Positions 57,688 to 64,000 of a stretch of 64,000 bases of DNA are shown here, in pieces. This DNA is from Liopterus haemorrhoidalis. Taxonomy: Eukaryota > Arthropoda > Insecta > Coleoptera > Dytiscidae. Below the pieces are notes generated by a model. It had not been told where the DNA came from, did no database searches, and was given only the letters and a program-made list of their open reading frames with translations. Location of the stretch: the NCBI GenBank assembly GCA_963971575.1, contig OZ020617.1:21723403-21787402 (forward strand), in the 5' to 3' direction. The stretch's first letter is position 1, and the number at the start of each line of letters is the position of its first letter. The position numbers and the translations under genes are program-made.

Positions 57688-58743
57688 TAGAGCCCTGCAA
57701 ATTGGATTATCCGCGGATATCCACAACTTTTCTGCGGATGCGGATAAATTATCATTTAAACCAACCGGATTCGGAACCGATGCGGATAAAATTTCATATC
57801 CTCTTATCCGCAATATCCATATGAACATTAAATCTTCGGTTATTTTCGGGGAAATGCACGATTGTGTTCTGACTACGAAATCCTCGGTTACCTTCGGTTG
57901 TCTGTATACACATGTGATATTTTATAGCATTCTATCTCATTCAATGTTATTGTTATTAAGACAATTGTCCATGATCGATATTGTGTTGAGACAATCAACA
58001 TTTTTTTTTTTTTTATTATTGTATATAGAAAATAATATTTTGGACACAAGTTGCTTGGTACACTTTCGATGTAATTCTTCCTACCTTTGCTCTAATTCAG
58101 GCTTTAAAATCTAATAAACGCTTTTTTTACATAAAACTGATTAGTAAGTTTTATTTAAATACCAAAATTTACCTATATACATTTTTCCTCGAAAATTTTA
58201 TAATGTAACCTGCCAATTATTTTATAATACCCGAAGTAAAAAGTCTTACTGATTCCTAAAATTGAAATTGAAAAAATTGAAAAATGACGCATGTTGCTGT
58301 GTGAAAAAATATGAAGCACCCTCTGCCAAGTAACTTTTCTAAGGTAAAAGGTAAAACTGACGTGCGATGTTAGTTGACATTAATATGATATATGACATCA
58401 AACTATCAACACGAATTTCATGAGCAGCTCGCCACCATCTCCCGAAGAAATAGGACGCTTAGGCCCTTCAAAATTTTTGTCTCTCTCTAGGTTTCAAAAT
58501 TATTAGCGCATCTAGGCCCCAAAACTCTCGGCGTCCTTTAGGTTTGTTTTAGTTTAAATCCAAAAATTTTCAGTAGTGTTTAGAGCAACGATTACCAAAT
58601 CAGGCAAAAACATGTTAGTTCTTTCCAAACAGACAGCAAAACTTGTTGTGCGGATATTTATGCGGATGCGGATTTATAATTTACACAAGCTGTGGATGTT
58701 GATCGGATGCGGATACAGAAAAGCTTATTCGCGCATGGCTCTA
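57688..58743. mobile_element. Non-autonomous hAT element (1056 bp) with 8-bp target duplication
   Basis: The termini are TAGAGCCCTGCAAATTGG and, inverted, TAGAGCCATGCGCGAATAAG. The flanks are CTTATATT (57680-57687) and CTTATTTT (58744-58751), one mismatch. Multiple GCGGATGCGGAT and TATCCGCGG motifs sit inside both ends, a likely sub-terminal binding array. No intact transposase was seen. Confidence 0.85.
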
Positions 58744-58754
58744 CTTATTTTTGT

Positions 58755-59135
58755 TAATAAACATTCATTCAAATCATATTTTATCTCTCGTCCATTAAAC
58801 CATCATTTCAAAACGTGTTTTGATCAAATTTAAATAATATATTTTTCATATTTTTGCTCATTAAAATTTTAATGACATGTTTACACATGTTTGGGGAACT
58901 TCAAAATAAGTAAAAATTAGGTTCCCAACTTATAGCGAACATGATTATAATGTGATTTGCAATTATCTCAAAATTTCATTACTGTAACAAATCACATTTT
59001 GAATGTTACCTCGCCATATTTAGTTCTCGTCTCTCGTAAATTAGATTTGTTGCAATTTTGGAATGAAATTTTGCCATACTGGTGTAATATTAATTTATTA
59101 CTAATTAATTTTTACAAACTATTGTCTTATAAAGA
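58755..59135. other. AT-rich sequence, no gene recognised
   Basis: Nothing supportable. Confidence 0.35.
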
Positions 59136-59139
59136 GACT

Positions 59140-59880
59140 AGCTATCGTACCCGTACTTCGTATGATTTTTTTATGTACATTTTTGTTGTAACGTAAATAA
59201 GGGAGATTTCAATTTCAAGCAGAACATAAAATAATCGTTCCTTTATTCAAAATTACTCTTTTTATGTACGTTAGATATTTCAAGTTTATAGGTAGCGCTC
59301 CCCATAAAAACTGCAATGAACAGAAAAGAAATATTTTATTATTCTTAACATCATATATTAAATATTAGTTTTAGATTGCCCCTGTAACTCCTCAAATATT
59401 GATTGAATCGAAAAAGTGCATAGAACACAAAAGTTTTTTTCTCTTAATGTAAACATTTTTTACAATATACATTTTTCTGTTATGTTAACAATAAGGAAGA
59501 TATTTCAAAAGTTTAGTTTTAGGGTATCCTCCCCATAACTCCCCAAATATTCATCCAAGTGAAAATATATCTAGAACAAAAAAGATTTGTTTTCTTATTG
59601 TACATAATATTTGATGTATACAAGTGAATAATAAGGGAAATATTTGAAGTTTTTTAGTTAACAATTTTCACTCAGAAACATCCCCCTAAGTATAAAAATT
59701 TTGAGATGCCATATAGCCTATGTCCGAATCCTGGCATAACTATACCATCATACTAAATTGAAAATGTATCCCGACATTTTTGCGTGAATCTCGGACAGAC
59801 AGATAGACAAAAATTGTTTTTCTTCGCATATCTCGTCTTATAATCATCTGAAACGCGTAGAAACCAAATATGAGGACGAA
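59140..59880. repeat. Degenerate tandem repeat, longer copy of the 13.2-kb family
   Basis: After CTATCGTACCCGTACTTCG come about four units of 110-150 bp, each with AATAAGGRAGATATTTCAA, a TTTTAGGGTA stretch, CTCCCCATAA and AAATATTCATCCAA. A GACAGACAGATAGAC run closes the block at about 59793. Confidence 0.6.
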
Positions 59881-60424
59881 AAAAAAATCAGATATAGCTT
59901 CCAATTTTATTAATATAGTTTTAATTTTATTATACAGTGGCGTATAGAGAATTTCTGGTTAGGGGGGGGGGGGGCACTTATGATGTTCTTGGTAAACCCG
60001 GGCGGGGGACTATCGGGCCACAAACGGCCCGCAACAATCTTCTGAACCCCTGAAGAATTTTATTATACCTACGAAGACTTAAAAATAACATGGGAATATG
60101 CATTTTCTATTAATTTTAATACTAATCATAATAAAATATAGCTTATACAAGGTGTTCCAGCCAACTGACTCACCATTGCTATCTTTGTTAATAATATAGA
60201 TAAAGATACGGTTGAATGGACAAAGTTCGAGTAGGTTTTGTAGGAAATATTATGACAGACTCAAAAATATTTTTGGATGTTCCGTTGACCAGATATTTTA
60301 AAAATAAACATTTTTGTAAATGGAATATCCTGTATATTGTTAGGCTATTGGAATAATGATTTTTTTGTCTTTATAAAAAACTAAACATGTTTATAATGAT
60401 TTTTTTTTATAATAACCGAGATAT

Positions 60425-62329
60425 TTATTTATTTATTTATTTATTTATTTACTAAAAATCCACTTCAATACAAGTAGAAGAATAACATAAAGATAGATAA
60501 TTACAGATACAGAGTTATACTATGTTTAGCTTAAAAGTAAAGATAGGAGTATCAATATAAAATACATATAATTTAATTTTGAAACGGATTAACACCACAG
60601 ATATTTAAGTATGTGTGTGGTTTCAGTTAAAATTGAATAATTTAATTTATTTTTTAAATTTGAAGATTAACTAGCATCTTAAATTCGCATCTAGAGAACC
60701 ATTGAGGATGCGGTTTTAAGTGCTGAAATTATTTTGTATTTTTAAAATTATTCTCTATAATAATTAAGTACTTCATCCTGTGTAAGGTTTTTTATCCATA
60801 TTTTAGCGTATTTTGAAATTTTATTAGCAGCAAATGTTGTGATTGAAATATTATTATCAGTTATAAATTTTTGGAAGTTATTATATAGTTTAGGAACATA
60901 ATACATGAAACTTCGCTGCCCTACAGTCTTATTTGCTTTATAGGGCAATGCTTTGCCAGCATTTCTAGTTTTATGTTCATGCGTTGGAAATTGTATGGGG
61001 TATTGTATTTTATATATGTATTTTATAATTGATAATAGATACAGTTGTTTAATTGTACATAGATTACATTCTACGAAAAGCTTTTTTGTGGGATAAAGCA
61101 CAGGTTTTTTACATATAATTTTAATTATTTTCTTTTGGGTAATTTCTAGCCTTTGCATGTAAATACTTGCAGCACTCCCCCATGCAATTAATCCATATGA
61201 AAGTACAGATTGTACTAGAGCAAAATAAAAGTTGTATAACAATTTTATAGGCATATATTGTCTTAATATTTTAAAAACATAATAGGACTTTCTAAGTCTG
61301 TTGTTAATATTTTTTATATGTATGCTCCAATTCATTTTACTATCAATTGACACCCCAAGATACTTTACAAAATCTGTTTTTTCAACGTAAACTTGACAAG
61401 TGCAACCAGTGTAATTGCAGTTAACATCATGTATTATTAGCTTTGTAAAATTTGGTTGTGTTCTTATAGTATTAGAGAAGGCTAGAAAATATGATTTTGA
61501 ATAATTTAGACTTAATATATTATTATCCAACCAACATTTTATCTCTGAAAGATCTTCTTCCGTCTTGTGCTTAACTTCCTCCCATGTATCGGATTGTATT
61601 AATAAGGCTGTGTCATCAGCATAAGATATTATAGAGCCGTGTAGATTACTTAATTGTAGCAAGTCGTTTATATACACTAGAAATAGCAAAGGCCCAAGCA
61701 GAGTACCCTGTGGGACACCGCACTTAACAAACAATGACTCACTAGTGTAATCATCAATCGTTACTTTTTGCGTTCTATTTTCTAGATAGCTTTGAATTAT
61801 TTTCAAACCAATACCTCTTATACCATATTTTTCCAGTTTTCTGAGTAATATTGAATGATTTACCGTATCAAATGCCTTAGCTAAATCCAAAAATACTGCA
61901 ACAGATGGCTTAGAGATATCTAAACATCTATAAACATATTCCGCAAGGACTGCTAAGGCATCCTCTGTACATTTATTTCTCAGAAGACCATACTGATTGT
62001 TCGCTAAAATTTTATTTGTTTCTAAAAAAGAAGTTAAACGCTTTTTTATTAGTTTCTCTAATACTTTAGCTAAACATGAGGTTATAGTAATTGGTCTATA
62101 ATTAGTTACTAGATTTTTACTACCTCCTTTATAGATAGGGTGCACTATTGACGTTTTTAACACATTTGGAAAGTATCCTGAAGAAAAGCATTCATTATAT
62201 AATGTTGATAGAGGTTCAGCTAATTTTTTATTTATTTTTTTAATAACTATTGAATTAAAATTATCATTTACTGTGCAGGTACTGTTTTTTAATGATTTAA
62301 TTATACTTTCAATCTCTCCGGTTGTAGTT
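60425..62329 (-). mobile_element. 5'-truncated CR1/Jockey-like LINE inserted in the transposon's left arm
   Basis: The (TTTA)n tail at 60425-60450 marks the 3' end on the minus strand. GATAT at 60420-60424 and 62330-62334 is the target duplication, and comparison with the intact right arm confirms the empty site. The element is 1905 bp, with no endonuclease, so it is a truncated insertion. Confidence 0.88.
60748..62329 (-). CDS. Reverse transcriptase (C-terminal ORF2 part) of a CR1/Jockey-like LINE
   Basis: About 527 codons open to a stop at 60748. Reading 5'-3' on the minus strand: TTGEIESIIKSLKNSTCTVN, NVLKTSIVHPIYKGGSK, NYRPITITSCLAKVLEKLI, ANNQYGLLRNKCTEDAL, VAVFLDLAKAFDTVNH (catalytic Asp), VKCGVPQGTLLGPLLFL, SIISYADDTALLI (catalytic Asp pair), FVKYLGVSIDSKMNWSIH and YGLIAWG. 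These are RT motifs 1-7 and the thumb of the CR1/L2/Jockey group. The endonuclease is lost by 5' truncation and no true start codon exists; the frame opens in flanking DNA. No stop lies within the RT, so the insertion is fairly young. Confidence 0.9.
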
Positions 62330-62781
62330 GATATCAACGATACAATCTTATAAAAATAGTACGATTAAAAACTTACATATAATAAAAACAAAAGTAAAAA
62401 TTACAAAATATTTTGATTACAAATATTGTTCGAATAAATATCCATTACTGTTTAAACACAATCTTATTTTTTATTTTATGTTGCGCATTACATTGCTTAA
62501 CATATTTTTAGAAATTTTTGCTGAAAGCAAGAGATATTTTATTTTTTAGTTCCTCTAAATTATTAATTGGATCTCGATAGATTGTATTTTTCAGAAATCC
62601 CCAAACAAAAAAAATCTAAAGTTGTTAAATCAGGAGATCTAGGAGGCCAGTTAATCAGTCCATTAGTCCCAATCCACTTGCCGGCATATTTATTTTGTAA
62701 GTAATTATTTACAAGATAGGCATTATGTGCAGGCGTACTATCATGTTGAAAATACTTCAAATTAATTCTGTTAGCTATGGG

Positions 62782-63151
62782 TAGGGTGACCATCCGTCCC
62801 GGTTTTCGGTCAATTGTCCCGGTGTCCCGAAGACTGTCTTTGGGACGCCCGAGTGTCCCGGTTTTTGAATCTCTTTGTTCGTTACTTACTCTGAATTTGG
62901 GTAGGTGAGGACCTTTTTATTTTTTCTCTTCACTTTGAATTTGAGGAGGTGAGGACCTTTTTTTTTTTTTTTGCTGTTCACTTTGAATTTGGGTAGGTGA
63001 GGACCTTTTTCTTTTTTTTTGCTCTTCACTTTGAATTTGAGAGGTGAGGACCTTTTTTGTTTTTGCTCTTCACTTGGATCTGGAAGGAAACAAAGACCTT
63101 CGTTTTTTTTCCTGTGTCCCGGTTTCCCTTCACTGAAATCTGGTCACCATA
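62782..63151. mobile_element. hAT MITE (370 bp) with perfect 8-bp target duplication and internal tandem repeat
   Basis: The termini are TAGGGTGACCA and, inverted, TATGGTGACCA. The flanks are GCTATGGG (62774-62781) and GCTATGGG (63152-63159), identical. GTCCCGGTTTT and GTGTCCCGG motifs occur near both ends. It splits the transposase frame exactly; removing it and one duplication rejoins the reading frame. Confidence 0.92.
62890..63090. repeat. Four-copy tandem repeat of about 45 bp within the hAT MITE
   Basis: Units begin CTTTGAATTTGGGTAGGTGA, continue GGACCTTTTT, then a T-rich stretch and GCTCTTCA. The T-run length varies between units. A fifth, degraded unit (CACTTGGATCTGGAAGG) follows. 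Confidence 0.85.
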
Positions 63152-63781
63152 GCTATGGGCACATCCTCAAATAAATCTTTAAAACTATTTTCTAAAAAAT
63201 TTAAATATTTATACTCAAATACCAGTAGTCAAATTTCCTTTATAGAAATACGGCCCTATTTCGTAGAATTCCAAGCATGTGTATTTTCTCGTAAAATATC
63301 TCTTGCTTGCAGCAAAATTTCTAGAAATATGTTACGCAATGTAATGCGAAACATAAAATAAAGAATAAGATTGTGTTTAAACAATAATGGAGGTTTATTC
63401 GAACAATATTTGTAACCAAAATAATTGGTAATTTTTACTTTTGTTTTTATTATATGTAAGTATTTAATCCTATAAGTTTAACTATTTTTATAAGTTTGTA
63501 ACATTGATATCTCCGTTATTAAAAAAAATTCATTATAAGCATGTTTAGTTTTTTATAAAGACAAAAAAATCGCTGTTCCAATGTCCTAATAATATACAGG
63601 GTATTCCATTTAAAAAAATGTTTATTTTCAAAATATCTGGTCAACGAAACATCCAAAAATATTTTTGAGTCTGTCATGATATTTCCTAAGTAAAATACTC
63701 GAACTTTGTCCATTTAACCGAATCTCTATCTATAATATTAAGAAACATAGCAATGGTGAGCCACTTGGCTGGGACACCCTG

Positions 63782-64000
63782 CATATTGTAAACTGCATAA
63801 ATTATTTTGCTGTACGATTATTTTAAATTTTTTCAAGTTTTTATATCATTGGACCTTAAGCGCACGTGCTCCCAGTGAATACGCCACTGAATATAAATAT
63901 TAAACTACATTAAAATTAAATCTATATACGTAACCTAGATGAAACTTGATGAAAAATAAAAATGGAATGCCTATATATCTTTTCCTTTAGATTCAAGGTA
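63782..64000. other. AT-rich sequence at the window edge
   Basis: Apart from the possible hAT end at 63878-63887, nothing is recognised. Confidence 0.35.

Larger units (their letters stand above)
62480..63245 (-). pseudogene. DUF4817-type DDE transposase, interrupted
   Basis: The minus strand upstream of the MITE reads YLNFLENSFKDLFEDVP. Downstream of it come ANRINLKYFQHDSTPAHNAY (second catalytic Asp), LVNNYLQNKYAGKWIGTNGL and INWPPRSPDLTTLDFF (third catalytic Asp), then a decayed C-terminus with ISKNMLSNVMRNI. QHDxxPAHNA..WIGxxGxxxWPPRSPDLTPLDFF is typical of the insect mariner-like family with N-terminal DUF4817. The MITE lies between DVP and IANR. The C-terminal coding part is duplicated, inverted, in the right arm. 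Confidence 0.8.
60148..63781 (-). mobile_element. DUF4817-type mariner-like transposon with inverted repeats of about 500 bp, multiply interrupted
   Basis: The left arm is 60148-60424 resumed at 62330-62545; the right arm is about 63235-63781. They are inverted copies; shared text includes GACAGACTCAAAAATATTTT, TTTATAAAAAACTAAACATG, CTTACATATAATAAAAACAA and AAGTAAAAATTAC. The ends read CAAGGTGTTCCAGCC and CAGGGTGTCCCAGCC. A LINE (60425-62329) splits the left arm and a hAT MITE (62782-63151) splits the transposase. Confidence 0.87.
59937..63887. mobile_element. Possible outer hAT element enclosing the nest
   Basis: CAGTGGCGTATAGAG at 59937 and the inverted CAGTGGCGTATTCACTGG ending at 63887 match over 11 bases, and G-runs follow the left end as in the hAT at 36652. 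The flanking 8-mers do not match well (TTATTATA and AATATAAA), so these may instead be two unrelated ends. Confidence 0.4.

Noticed and set aside
57638..58114. 158-codon plus-strand ORF
   Set aside because: It starts outside and runs through the terminus and GCGGAT array of the hAT element at 57688, so it is fortuitous.

Overview
The window looks like a stretch of a large, AT-rich, transposon-packed animal genome, most likely an insect. The evidence is spliced exons of an arthropod-like neuropeptide receptor, mariner, hAT and DUF4817-type transposons, RTE-like and Jockey/CR1-like LINEs, a tRNA-derived SINE and many MITEs. I see no bacterial gene organisation and no rRNA or true tRNA gene. Species cannot be fixed from the sequence alone.

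The only host gene I can support is on the minus strand and is split. A 154-bp exon (35689-35842) encodes intracellular loop 3 plus transmembrane helix 6, and a 113-bp exon (9324-9436) encodes extracellular loop 3 plus helix 7 of a rhodopsin-family neuropeptide GPCR, closest by eye to allatotropin/orexin-type receptors. Splice sites and codon phase agree exactly (AG|A across the junction). The intron between them is about 26.25 kb and carries most of the transposon load. The other receptor exons were not found.

Layout. 1-9 kb: a hAT MITE, a mariner deletion derivative, a near full-length dead mariner with a SINE inside, a LINE remnant, and a 1.6-kb element with arms of about 500 bp in inverted orientation. 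9.3-35.8 kb (the intron): hAT copies, a CAGACAGA-bearing repeat family, a deleted mariner, an intact 1084-codon endonuclease/reverse transcriptase, a solo LTR, Jockey-type fragments, a hAT copy with a hammerhead-ribozyme-like foldback inside, and a dead DUF4817-type transposase split by a hAT element. 35.8-46 kb: hAT copies, a LINE 3' piece with a 13-bp target duplication, a Harbinger-like MITE and nested TA-flanked MITEs. 46.5-50.6 kb: a two-ORF LINE on the minus strand, nearly intact. 51-58 kb: further LINE and mariner remnants. 57.7-64 kb: a hAT element, then a nest in which a DUF4817-type transposon with long inverted repeats is interrupted by a CR1/Jockey-like LINE and by a hAT MITE.

The mobile elements do not form a pathway together. 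Their nesting gives a relative order of insertion, and several target duplications and one near-intact LINE show that some insertions are young. Regions not listed are AT-rich and show no convincing gene.
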